From an uncultured Bacteroidales bacterium (GTDB taxonomy: Bacteria > Bacteroidota > Bacteroidia > Bacteroidales > Bacteroidaceae), in assembly GCA_902779315.1 (NCBI GenBank), contig CACZBC010000002.1:62001-126000 (forward strand): a DNA stretch of 64,000 nucleotides, in the 5' to 3' direction. The notes beneath the pieces were generated by a model that was not told the DNA's origin, made no database searches, and saw only the letters and a program-made list of their open reading frames with translations. The position numbers and the translations under genes were made by a program. This document shows positions 28,760 through 37,048 of this stretch, piece by piece. The stretch's first letter is position 1. The number at the start of each line of letters is the position of its first letter.

Positions 28760-31255
28760 ATGAAAAGGAAATCAATTATAAGCATGTTGTTGTTGAGCAT
28801 GATGCTGGGTATGTTCTCCACTTCCTGTCAGGACATGCTCTCTCCCAACAGCGAACGTCATTCATATGCTGTGGCAGAAGATACCTTGTATTCTTATTGG
28901 GGTATCCTCAAGTCTCTGCAGAACATTGCCGAGCGTTATGTCATCTTGAATGAGTGTCGTGGCGACTTGGTAGATGCGTCTGGTTATATCAGCGATACCA
29001 TTGCTGCCATTGTTAATTTTGGCGAAGTATCTGATCCCGAGAAGTGGAAAGATGGTGCATGCGCTTACTTGAAGATAGCCGACTACTATCACATCATCAA
29101 TAGTTGTAACGCCTATATTGCCATGTGCGATACGCTTCGTACTACTGGAACGAACAAGAAGTATATGCTCAAGGAGTATGCTCAGGTGCAGGCTATCCGT
29201 GCTTGGGTTTACATGCAGTTGCTTTATGCATATGGCGAGAATAAGGTTCCCTTCTATAAGGAGCCGATGCTCACTACTGATGATATCGACAACTTTACCT
29301 CAAAGGCCAATCCCACATTGGTTAACGCCCAAGTATTGGCAGATGAACTTGGTCCGGACCTCGAGGCAATGGAGTTGATTGAGGAAGAGCTTGGCTTGCC
29401 CGAATATAACAATTATGGTGACGTAAGCTCTGGCAATACTCATTTTGTTTGCCATAGCAGCAAGTGCATGTTCCCCACGTCGATTGTTCTGGGCGACCTC
29501 TATCTCTTGAGTGGCAAGTATATGGATGCTGCTCAGCACTACTACAACTACATCAATTCAAAGTACTGCGGTCCTTTGTCTGTGGACAAATGTGCTAGTT
29601 GGGGTCTTTTGGATGACACGAAGGACTATCCTGTCTACGCATACGATGCCACGAATATTCCTTATACAGAGAAGGAAGCTGTCAGCAGATCGACTGAGGC
29701 CATTACCTGCATCCCTAGCAATAAGGGTAAACTCGAAGGTAAGGTGCTGACCGACATCAATCGTCTGTTTGGCTTCGAGGCTCAGTTGCGTACCAACAAC
29801 AATGAGAATGCCAGTGCCAGTGTCAGCTTGAGTCTCAACTACGAGCGAGAGTTGATTCCCAGCAAGGGCTATGAGGCGCTTTGCGACAGCCAGAAGTTTG
29901 AGATTTATGTGGGTACCACCACCAACAACATCTTCCTGTTCGAATCGTTGCAGGAACTGCCTGGCGTGGGTGATGCACGTCGTGCATGGATCTATGACAA
30001 AGACGGTCGTCAGTGGACTTTCCATGTTGGCGATGATGAATATTATGGCAAGATGGTGGCCAAGCAGAATCCTGGCAGAGGTTTCTCTACAACCTATCCT
30101 GTTGTTTATCGCAAGAGTACCGTATGGCTTCGCTTTGCTGAGGCATTGAACCGTGCTGGTTTCCCAAGCTATGCGTTTGCTGTCCTGAAGACTGGTCTTT
30201 GCGAGAATCCTGAGTGGTTCCCAACAGAACCCGGTATTCAGTACAAGCAGATTGAAGCACAATACGATCAGATTGAAGGACTTACCGACGAGGAAAAGGA
30301 CTTCCACAAGAAGTTTGCTATAATGCAACAACTGAATGCTGATATTTTCGAGTATCCCGTCAAGGAAGAAGACTCCTTGCTCTGTTATTATGACAAAGAT
30401 AAGGGAGGCCAGCTGGAAAAGCAAAGCTATCTGCCTGAAGGATGGGACACCGACAACCAGATTCATCATCTCGACGAGTTTGTTGCTTGGTTGTTAGACT
30501 ACTTCGAGCAGGAGTATCAGACTGCCATGCAGGAATATCAGGCCTCTCTGGAGACCGAAGAGCCCCTGCCGGAGCCTCAGAGACGTACAATTGACCCGTC
30601 TGCCATTCGCTGGATGCCTGCAAGTGCCGAGTCATTCAAGAACATTCCTGCCATCCCATATTGGGCAACAATCGCTTGCTACTATCTCGACCGTCGTGAG
30701 GTGGAACGTGCAGCTACGACTCCTTTCCTCAACTTCAAGGGCCAGCCTTATCTGAGAGGACAGAGTCAGACTCAGGTAGTCCTCACCAAAGAGCAAGGAA
30801 AACTCTTCAACCTGTCTTTTGGACGCACGCGCATCCCAAGTTCTACCAGTGCTGACAGGATGTACACCATTGGTGTGCACCAGCGTGGTTGCGGTTTCAT
30901 CCGCTACGATGATCCCATACAGTATGGCCGTTCTTCCTATGGCTATGTAAATATGGTTCAGAAGAAGATTAAGGAAGCAACTGGCAGGGAAGTGACAGCA
31001 GAGGAAATCTACAGTGGCAACATCGATGAGGATGTGCAGAATGCCGTTGAGGACCTCATTATTGACGAGATGGGCCTTGAACTTGCATTCGAGGGCACAC
31101 GCTTCAGCGACCTCTGCCGTGTGGCTCTGCGTCGTGGCAAGCCTGACTATCTCGCAGAGCGTGTGGCTAAGCGTCACACTGGCGAAGTCGATGAGCGACT
31201 CCGCAGTTGGCTGCAGGATAAGTCACATTGGTTCCTTCCCATCCCTCAGGAATAA
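28760..31255 (+). CDS. SusD/RagB-family outer-membrane lipoprotein, second copy, unusually long
   Basis: This 831-residue SusD-like lipoprotein has the ATG at 28760 giving MKRKSIISMLLL and a lipobox ending in STSC (Cys23); a TTG three codons upstream is less likely. SusD features include the TPR-like block (AQVQAIRAWVYMQLLYAYGENKVPF) and the C-terminal helix pattern (IIDEMGLELAFEGTRFSDLCRVALRRGKPDYLAERV). It is 200-300 residues longer than typical SusD proteins. The extra length lies in the middle, including a charged stretch (DYFEQEYQTAMQEYQASLETEEPLPEPQ region near residue 590). It closes the operon; a strong terminator follows. Confidence 0.93.
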   Translation: MKRKSIISMLLLSMMLGMFSTSCQDMLSPNSERHSYAVAEDTLYSYWGILKSLQNIAERYVILNECRGDLVDASGYISDTIAAIVNFGEVSDPEKWKDGACAYLKIADYYHIINSCNAYIAMCDTLRTTGTNKKYMLKEYAQVQAIRAWVYMQLLYAYGENKVPFYKEPMLTTDDIDNFTSKANPTLVNAQVLADELGPDLEAMELIEEELGLPEYNNYGDVSSGNTHFVCHSSKCMFPTSIVLGDLYLLSGKYMDAAQHYYNYINSKYCGPLSVDKCASWGLLDDTKDYPVYAYDATNIPYTEKEAVSRSTEAITCIPSNKGKLEGKVLTDINRLFGFEAQLRTNNNENASASVSLSLNYERELIPSKGYEALCDSQKFEIYVGTTTNNIFLFESLQELPGVGDARRAWIYDKDGRQWTFHVGDDEYYGKMVAKQNPGRGFSTTYPVVYRKSTVWLRFAEALNRAGFPSYAFAVLKTGLCENPEWFPTEPGIQYKQIEAQYDQIEGLTDEEKDFHKKFAIMQQLNADIFEYPVKEEDSLLCYYDKDKGGQLEKQSYLPEGWDTDNQIHHLDEFVAWLLDYFEQEYQTAMQEYQASLETEEPLPEPQRRTIDPSAIRWMPASAESFKNIPAIPYWATIACYYLDRREVERAATTPFLNFKGQPYLRGQSQTQVVLTKEQGKLFNLSFGRTRIPSSTSADRMYTIGVHQRGCGFIRYDDPIQYGRSSYGYVNMVQKKIKEATGREVTAEEIYSGNIDEDVQNAVEDLIIDEMGLELAFEGTRFSDLCRVALRRGKPDYLAERVAKRHTGEVDERLRSWLQDKSHWFLPIPQE

Positions 31256-31286
31256 ACGCCACATCATAGCGTTTGCAAATACGAAG

Positions 31287-31321
31287 AGCTGCCGAAGTTT
31301 TCCTTCGGCGGTTCTTTTTAT
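31287..31321 (+). terminator. Rho-independent terminator of the FAS1/SusCD operon
   Basis: The stem GCCGAAG (31291-31297) with CTTCGGC (31303-31309), loop TTTTC, extended by wobble pairs at its base, is followed by GTTCTTTTTA. It sits 35 bp after the last susD stop. Confidence 0.85.
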
Positions 31322-31334
31322 GTAGGTGCCAGAC

Positions 31335-31532
31335 AAACCAGGCGTGTGACGATTGCAAACATCTAGTGTGATGTTTGCGATTTACTAGTGTGATGTTTGC
31401 GATTTACTAGTGTGACGTTTGCAATTTACTAGTGTGACGTTTGCAATTTACTAGTGTGTCGTTTGCGATTTACTAGTGTGACGTTTGCAATCATCTAGTG
31501 TGTCATTTGCAAACTTAACGTGTGATGCTTTT
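31335..31532. repeat. 22-bp tandem repeat array, locus C (9 units)
   Basis: Nine consecutive units of exactly 22 bp start at 31335, 31357, 31379, 31401, 31423, 31445, 31467, 31489 and 31511. The inner five (31379-31488) are nearly identical and carry the ACTAGT core (ATTTACTAGTGTGACGTTT); units two and eight have TCTAGT. The outer units are degenerate: GGCGTG in the first and AACGTG in the last. The array begins 14 bp after the susD2 terminator, and a plus-strand gene starts 188 bp after it. There are no spacers. Confidence 0.95.
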
Positions 31533-31720
31533 CTCCTATATAAGAGACAAGTCATTTGAATGATGGTTACATTAGTAACCATATTATATGTCGGAAATGT
31601 AAAAAAGTCGGTAAAATGGCACATTATACCTTATTTATCGTTTCTGTTTTGCAAAAATGTCGTACCTTTGCGCCCGAAAATGAGAAAAACGCAACCACTC
31701 ATATCTAAAAACATAAATAA
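31533..31720 (+). promoter_or_regulatory. A/T-rich leader with promoter of the calycin/dockerin gene
   Basis: A -7 box TACCTTTG is at 31663-31670, about 50 bp before the ATG; the -33 element is unclear. The rest of the stretch between the array and the gene is A/T-rich and shows no open frame. Confidence 0.6.
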
Positions 31721-32788
31721 ATGAAGAAATTTCTACTCACTGTTCTTTGTGCTCTTTTCTGCCTTTGCGGTATGGCACAAAGCGAGAAAATTTACACCGA
31801 ACCTCTTGTTGTAACCATCAACGGAGAAAGTACAGAACCTCAAGATGCCAGTATCACAGTCGTTGACAACGGTAACGGCACCATCAACTTCGTGCTCAAC
31901 AACTTCATCCTGGCTGTAGGTGAAGAGCAGATGGGCGTTGGTAACATTGTTCTCAACAATCTCGAGACAAAGGAAAGCATCTTTGGCCTGAAGTATTTCA
32001 GCTACGACGGCACCCTCGCCATCGCAGAAGGCAACAAGGAAGGTATCGATACCTGGATGGGCCCGATGCTTGGCGACATACCTCTTGTGCTTCAAGGCAA
32101 GATGACCGACGACAATCTTTATGTCACTATCGATATTGACATGCAGGCTATGTTGGGACAAATCATCTATGTCAAGCTTGGTGCAAACGATCTCTCTCGG
32201 GAAAAGATATATACGGAACCTCTTGTTGTCACCATCAACGGAGAAAGCACAGAGCCTCAGAACACAGGCATCACAGTTGTTGATAACGGCGATGGCACTA
32301 TCAACTTTGTGCTTAATAACTTCATCCTGGCTGTAGGTGAAGAGCAGATGGGTGTCGGTAATATCGTTCTTGACACCCTCGTTGTTACAAAAGAGGAGGA
32401 TGGCCTGATGCACATTAACTACGATGGTCCTCTCGCTATCGCAGCAGGCGACAAGGAAGGCGTCGATTTGTGGATGGGCCCGATGCTTGGCGAGATACCC
32501 CTTAAACTTGTCGGCAAGATGACCGAGGAGAAACTCTATGTCACCATCAACATTGACATGCAGGCAATGATAGGTCAAATCATTTCCGTTCAACTCGGCA
32601 CAGACGACTTCAATTCCCTCAAGACAGGTGATGTGAATGCCGATGGGGACGTAACCATCGCAGATGGTGTTGCCGTCCTGAACGCAATGGCTGGTCAGGA
32701 AGTTCCAGGCAATGCAGATGTGAACAACGACGGTGATATTACCATAGCCGACTTCGTAGCAGTCCTCAACATCATGGCAGGACAATAA
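31721..32788 (+). CDS. Exported protein with two calycin-like domains and a C-terminal dockerin
   Basis: This 355-residue exported protein has a signal peptide (cut near GMAQ). Two tandem calycin-like beta-barrel domains (about 22-158 and 160-297) both begin EKIYTEPLVVTINGESTEPQ and contain FVLNNFILAVGEEQMGVGNIV, and the duplication is still obvious at the DNA level. Residues 303-355 are a type I dockerin with two Ca-binding loops (GDVNADGDVTIADGVAVLNAM and ADVNNDGDITIADFVAVLNIM). Bacteroidetes use such dockerin-like ends without a true cellulosome, so the partner is unknown. It heads an operon with the PCMD/calycin gene 43 bp downstream. The function may be small-molecule or glycan binding (inference). 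Confidence 0.85.
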   Translation: MKKFLLTVLCALFCLCGMAQSEKIYTEPLVVTINGESTEPQDASITVVDNGNGTINFVLNNFILAVGEEQMGVGNIVLNNLETKESIFGLKYFSYDGTLAIAEGNKEGIDTWMGPMLGDIPLVLQGKMTDDNLYVTIDIDMQAMLGQIIYVKLGANDLSREKIYTEPLVVTINGESTEPQNTGITVVDNGDGTINFVLNNFILAVGEEQMGVGNIVLDTLVVTKEEDGLMHINYDGPLAIAAGDKEGVDLWMGPMLGEIPLKLVGKMTEEKLYVTINIDMQAMIGQIISVQLGTDDFNSLKTGDVNADGDVTIADGVAVLNAMAGQEVPGNADVNNDGDITIADFVAVLNIMAGQ

Positions 32789-32831
32789 ATATAAAGTATA
32801 GAATAATCAAGAATACAAGATAATAAAAAAG

Positions 32832-34901
32832 ATGAAGAAGTTATTTACATTAGGCCTTGTCGCTTTTGCATTGAGCGCACAGGCACAGTATCAGTTGACA
32901 AACCCCGGCTTCGACGGAACATGGTCAAGCATACAGCCTTATACAGGAGGTAGTTCGACGAATGTTGGTACTACACCAAATGGATGGTGCGTGGCTAATG
33001 TTGCAGGCTATAATTTTATTGCTTGGATTGGTTCAACCGTAGTGGGTACGGCAGATACTGACCGTACTGGTGTCACGAATGGTCATTCCTGCAAATTGCA
33101 GAATGTGGAGTATGCGGGTAATGTCATTCCTGGTTATGTTACTTTAGGCACTTCCTGGAACACAGCAAACACATCCGGTGGCAATTCCGATGGTGGTTCC
33201 TTCGGCGGCGCATCATTCACTCGCACTCCAGATGCCATAGAGTTCTACTACAAGCGGACTGCTGCCGATAACAGCCAGCCTGCATCTGTCGTGGCATATA
33301 TGTGGAAGGGTAAAACCACGCAGACGAATGTTCCTGTAAGTATCAGTAGCAGCAATCCCAAAAAAGTCGAAATGATAAATCGGGACCGCAACATCTTGGG
33401 CATGTCCTATTCCTTGCCGACGGGCGACAGCAACAAGCCAACCTATGAAGATTTCAGCCTTATCGCTTCTCTGATGACAGGTGAAGAGCATATTATAAGA
33501 CTTACCGAAGAGAAGAGTGATTGGACTAAGGCAACATACGAGTTCACTTATCACAATGCAACAGACAAGCCCACGATGATTAATGTCGTCTTCGGTGCGA
33601 TGGATTACTTCACAGACCGCTCGAACCATAAAAAAAACAATACACTGACGGTGGATGATGTGAAGTTCCTCTATTACTCCGAACTTGCTTCTTGCTCATA
33701 CAACGGAACTGCTGTCACCTTTACGGACGGCACTGCAACAATTGATGAGTTCTATGATGCAGAAAAACTCGACATCACATCCAATGGTCATGGCGCTACC
33801 ATTGAAAAGAGTATGAACGAGGACACGCAATTGCTCACCATCACCATCAAGGGCGAAGACATAAGTGAGAATGCATCCAATTATCACACTTACACCATTC
33901 AGTTCAAAGCTTCAGAGCCAGGTCCTGAGGTGGTTTCCTCCAAGACATATTCCGAGGACTTGTATGTGACAATGGGCATGAATACTGCAGGCAAGCAAGT
34001 GGCCGACGTGGTTGTAGAGACACTTGATAATGGCAACATCAACTTCGTGCTCAAGAATTTCGTGCTTGCCATAGGCGAAGAAGCAATGCCCATCGGCAAC
34101 ATTGCAGTTAACAACATAGAGGTTGCTAAAGATGGTAGTTTCACTTTTAACGATGGTATTGAGATTGTTGATGGCGATGCCCCTGCATACGAAGGACAGT
34201 GGGCTGCTTCAATGATTAACAAGATGTGTGGCGGCAGTGTTCCCCTTGACCTAAGTGGCAAGTTCATCGGCGAAGACCATATCATTGTCTATATCTTTAT
34301 TGACATTGCAGACGTTGTCGGCTATCCAGTTGAGGTTCACCTTGGCTATGCTCGTGCTACTATGGCTGTTAATGCTGAAGCCAAGTACGGTACCTTCTGC
34401 GCTCCTTATGCAGTGGAAGTTCCTGCTGACGTTCAGGCATACACGGTTCCTTCTGTAGCAACTAATGGTAAGCTTACTCTTACTGAAGTTGCCAATACGA
34501 TTCCTGCCAACACTCCTGTTGTGCTCTATGCGGAGGCTGGTTTGGAAGCAGTGGAGACTTTCGGTGTTGCTGAAGACGGCACACCTGTTGCAGGCCTGCT
34601 GACTGGTGTGTTTGAAGAAACCACAGCTCCTGTGGGTAGCTACGTTCTGCAGAACCTTAATGAGAAGGTCGGTTTCTATCAAGTTGCAGCAGGCAGTCAG
34701 CCCACAGTCGGTGCTAATCGTTGCTATCTGACTGCTTCTTCCAGCATCAAGGCTTTCTTCTTCGACGAAGATGCCACAGGTATTGCAAACATGAAGGAAC
34801 ATAATGACCAGAACAGTGTTATTTACAACCTTGCAGGTCAGCGCCTGAACAAGGTTCAGAAGGGCATTAACATTATTAACGGCAAAAAGATTCTCAAGTA
34901 A
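32832..34901 (+). CDS. Exported PCMD-type and calycin-like domain protein
   Basis: This 689-residue exported protein has a signal peptide (cut near AQAQ). A beta-sandwich of the PCMD (putative carbohydrate metabolism) type runs at about 20-275 (NPGFDGTW, GWCVANVAGYN, FYYKRTAADNSQPASVVAYMW, TNGHSCKLQ). A linker and one calycin-like domain follow at about 372-515 (SKTYSEDLYVTMGMN, FVLKNFVLAIGEEAMPIGNI), homologous to the two in the preceding gene. The beta-rich C-terminal part ends in VIYNLAGQRLNKVQKGINII plus NGKKILK, the sorting-like tail. It is probably surface or secreted; the ligand is unknown. Confidence 0.82.
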   Translation: MKKLFTLGLVAFALSAQAQYQLTNPGFDGTWSSIQPYTGGSSTNVGTTPNGWCVANVAGYNFIAWIGSTVVGTADTDRTGVTNGHSCKLQNVEYAGNVIPGYVTLGTSWNTANTSGGNSDGGSFGGASFTRTPDAIEFYYKRTAADNSQPASVVAYMWKGKTTQTNVPVSISSSNPKKVEMINRDRNILGMSYSLPTGDSNKPTYEDFSLIASLMTGEEHIIRLTEEKSDWTKATYEFTYHNATDKPTMINVVFGAMDYFTDRSNHKKNNTLTVDDVKFLYYSELASCSYNGTAVTFTDGTATIDEFYDAEKLDITSNGHGATIEKSMNEDTQLLTITIKGEDISENASNYHTYTIQFKASEPGPEVVSSKTYSEDLYVTMGMNTAGKQVADVVVETLDNGNINFVLKNFVLAIGEEAMPIGNIAVNNIEVAKDGSFTFNDGIEIVDGDAPAYEGQWAASMINKMCGGSVPLDLSGKFIGEDHIIVYIFIDIADVVGYPVEVHLGYARATMAVNAEAKYGTFCAPYAVEVPADVQAYTVPSVATNGKLTLTEVANTIPANTPVVLYAEAGLEAVETFGVAEDGTPVAGLLTGVFEETTAPVGSYVLQNLNEKVGFYQVAAGSQPTVGANRCYLTASSSIKAFFFDEDATGIANMKEHNDQNSVIYNLAGQRLNKVQKGINIINGKKILK

Positions 34902-34902
34902 T

Positions 34903-35061
34903 ATGAAGAAGATATATATGGTGCCTGCGCTGCAGGTCAACGAAGCAGAAGTGCAGAATATGATGGCTGTCAGCATTATTAACGAGGATGCTGATCCCGA
35001 TAAGGATGTTCTCACAAAGGAGGACAAGGACTGGGACTTCTGGGGTGAAGAAGAACAGTAA
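34903..35061 (+). CDS. Small acidic peptide gene (52 aa), Bacteroidales MKKxY...P family
   Basis: A 52-codon frame begins 1 bp after the previous stop, encoding MKKIYMVPALQVNEAEVQNM, then MAVSIINEDA and an acidic aspartate/lysine-rich tail ending WDFWGEEEQ. The start MKKxYxxPxxxV, a central MMAxS, and an acidic aromatic end recur in many small unannotated frames of Prevotella and Bacteroides genomes; I recognise the pattern but know no function. It is too short for most gene finders. It is likely cotranscribed with the PCMD gene, and a perfect 12-bp stem follows its stop. Confidence 0.7.
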   Translation: MKKIYMVPALQVNEAEVQNMMAVSIINEDADPDKDVLTKEDKDWDFWGEEEQ

Positions 35062-35082
35062 TTAGCTTTTGTTGCTCTCAAT

Positions 35083-35131
35083 ACGTTTCCCCACGGCTTG
35101 CTTCTTATGGTAAGTGGTGGGGAAACGTTTA
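35083..35131 (+). terminator. Hairpin after the small peptide gene
   Basis: A perfect 12-bp stem ACGTTTCCCCAC (35083-35094) with GTGGGGAAACGT (35117-35128), 22-nt loop, is followed by TTT. It ends the calycin operon and lies just before the miaA ATG at 35138, which argues against the GTG at 35114 as the miaA start. Confidence 0.75.
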
Positions 35132-35137
35132 TCAAAT

Positions 35138-36058
35138 ATGATTGGTAAGCTTATAACAATACTTGGTCCTACTGCTTCAGGAAAGACTGTTCTTGCTGCT
35201 CATCTTGCTGCACGAATAGGTAATGCGGAGATTATCAGCGGCGATAGCAGGCAGGTATATCGTGGCATGGATATCGGTACAGGGAAGGACTTGGCCGACT
35301 ATATTGTAGAGGGGAAAGCAATCCCTTACCACCTTATTGACATTTGTGAAGCAGGCGAGAAGTACAATCTCTTTCGCTTTCAGCAAGATTTCCGTGTTGC
35401 ATACGACGATATCCTTTCCCGCAATTGCCAACCAATCCTGTGTGGTGGGACGGGACTCTATATAGAGTCTGTTCTTAAGGGCTACAAGATGGAGGCTGTA
35501 CCCGAGAATCCTGAATTGCGTGAGCAGTTGAAGGACTGCTCGTTGCAGGAGCTTAAAAGGATTCTTGAGAGATATAAGACGTTGCACAACGTGACAGACC
35601 TCGACACTCCGAAGCGTGCCATTCGTGCCATCGAAATTCAAGCTTATTATCGTGAACACGGAACTTTGACGCGAGACTTCCCTGCGATAGACAGTATTAT
35701 CTTGGGTGTCAGCATAGATCGCGAGTTACGCAGAAAGCGCATTAGCGAGAGGTTACGCCATAGACTTGAACAGGAGGATATGGTTGGGGAGGTGCGTCGG
35801 CTTTTGGAACTTGTTCCTGCCGAAGATCTCATATATTATGGATTGGAATACAAATACCTGACCCTTTATTGTTTGGGCAGGCTTTCGTACGATGAGATGG
35901 TGGAAAAGTTGGAGATTGCCATTCATCAGTTTGCCAAGAGACAAATGACATGGTTCCGCGGAATGGAACGTCGCGGGTTTACAATCCACTGGATAGAAAG
36001 CACGCTCCCTTTGGAGGAGCGTGTCGAGAAAGCTTTAAATCTTTTAGCTATAGCGTAA
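35138..36058 (+). CDS. miaA: tRNA dimethylallyltransferase
   Basis: This 306-residue cytosolic enzyme transfers dimethylallyl to the N6 of A37 in tRNAs reading UNN codons. The P-loop GPTASGKT is at residues 8-15, followed by ISGDSRQVYRGMDIGTGKD, the LCGGTGLYIESVLKGY substrate region, TPKRAIRAIE, and the C-terminal FAKRQMTWFRG motif. The ATG at 35138 was chosen because the GTG 24 bp upstream falls inside the preceding terminator stem and adds residues not typical of the family. It overlaps the convergent M23 peptidase gene by 15 bp. Confidence 0.96.
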   Translation: MIGKLITILGPTASGKTVLAAHLAARIGNAEIISGDSRQVYRGMDIGTGKDLADYIVEGKAIPYHLIDICEAGEKYNLFRFQQDFRVAYDDILSRNCQPILCGGTGLYIESVLKGYKMEAVPENPELREQLKDCSLQELKRILERYKTLHNVTDLDTPKRAIRAIEIQAYYREHGTLTRDFPAIDSIILGVSIDRELRRKRISERLRHRLEQEDMVGEVRRLLELVPAEDLIYYGLEYKYLTLYCLGRLSYDEMVEKLEIAIHQFAKRQMTWFRGMERRGFTIHWIESTLPLEERVEKALNLLAIA

Positions 36059-37015
36059 TATCTGTCCTGGACGCAGGACTGTGTTGCGCTTTATGTTGTT
36101 TATGCGGCATAGGCGGTCTACGCTTGTTCCGCATTTTCGTGCGATGGAAGAAAGCGTTTCGCCTGATTTGACTTTATGTATGCGTGTGCGAGGCTTGTTT
36201 CGCATTTGCTGAATTTTCTTCTGTTGGAATGCTTCGCTTTCAGCTTCCTTTGCGAGAAGTGCGTTTGCAGCTTCTTCGTCCATTTCCTCTTCACCGCCTA
36301 CAACGTTATCGGTAGCTGCCAACATTGTGCCTCGACCACTTGAATGGAAAAGGTAGAAGTCGCCCTTGACGTCTTGTGCATCGAAGTCGAAGAGACGTTC
36401 AGGATCGATGAACTGGCCGAGGAAACGTGTCTCGAAGTGGAGGTGTGAACCTGTGGAACGTCCTGTATTGCCGCCAAGACCGATGACGTCGCCTGCCCTG
36501 ACAACCTGGTCGGGCTTGCAAAGATGGCGACTCATGTGGCCGTAAACTGTCTCGAGTCCGTTCGAGTGACGGATGATGACGTAGTTGCCATAACCACCGC
36601 GCTCGAAAGCTACGACGCGCACTTTGCCCGAGAAGGCTGCGCGAATGGTGTCTCCCACGAAGACCTTAATGTCTGTTCCGTAGTGTTGACGGCGGAAAGA
36701 GCGACGATAGCCGTAGTGGCTGGTTACCATTCGGCTGTCGCAAGGCATGTGGAAGTTGCGGAGGTCAATTCTGTATTCCTTGGGGAGTGCTACACCATAC
36801 GAACGTGTATAGTCGTTATTCCAATTGGGATAGAGTGATGCAGCGGGGTTCTGCATGTCTGCCAACGATTCCTGCTCGTTGAGGCGGACCAGCGCGATGC
36901 TGTCGATGGCACGCATCTTTCGGTCGATGGGTGCGATATCGGCGAGTCGGTCTTGTGCTAAGCTGCTAGTGCAGATTGCGAAGAGCAGGGAAAGGGTGGT
37001 TATTATCTTCATCAT
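36044..37015 (-). CDS. Exported M23 peptidase with C-terminal LysM domain
   Basis: This 323-residue periplasmic protein has a signal peptide (cut near SSLAQ) and a LytM/M23 domain at about 85-205. Its zinc ligands are in HYGTD (HxxxD) and HLHFE (HxH), all present, so it should be an active cell-wall endopeptidase or a NlpD-like activator. An acidic linker (EEEMDEEAANALLAKEAESE) leads to a LysM domain at about 277-322 (HKVKSGETLSSIARKCGTS) that binds peptidoglycan. It is encoded 33 bp downstream of ndk on the same strand. Two consecutive ATGs start it (MMK), either of which could be used. It converges on miaA with a 15-bp overlap. Confidence 0.93.
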   Translation of the reverse strand: MMKIITTLSLLFAICTSSLAQDRLADIAPIDRKMRAIDSIALVRLNEQESLADMQNPAASLYPNWNNDYTRSYGVALPKEYRIDLRNFHMPCDSRMVTSHYGYRRSFRRQHYGTDIKVFVGDTIRAAFSGKVRVVAFERGGYGNYVIIRHSNGLETVYGHMSRHLCKPDQVVRAGDVIGLGGNTGRSTGSHLHFETRFLGQFIDPERLFDFDAQDVKGDFYLFHSSGRGTMLAATDNVVGGEEEMDEEAANALLAKEAESEAFQQKKIQQMRNKPRTRIHKVKSGETLSSIARKCGTSVDRLCRINNIKRNTVLRPGQILRYS

Positions 37016-37048
37016 TCAGGTGGTTGGTTTTCTTTTTGTATAATGGTA

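Noticed and set aside
31335..31532. CRISPR array
   Set aside because: The period is exactly 22 bp with no unique spacers; similar units occur at five other sites, and no cas gene is in the window.
31721..32788. Cellulosome component because of the dockerin domain
   Set aside because: No scaffoldin or cohesin is in the window, and dockerin-like ends are frequent on unrelated exported proteins in Bacteroidetes.
35114..35137. GTG start for miaA at 35114
   Set aside because: It lies inside the preceding terminator stem and adds residues not typical of MiaA; the ATG at 35138 fits the family N-terminus.
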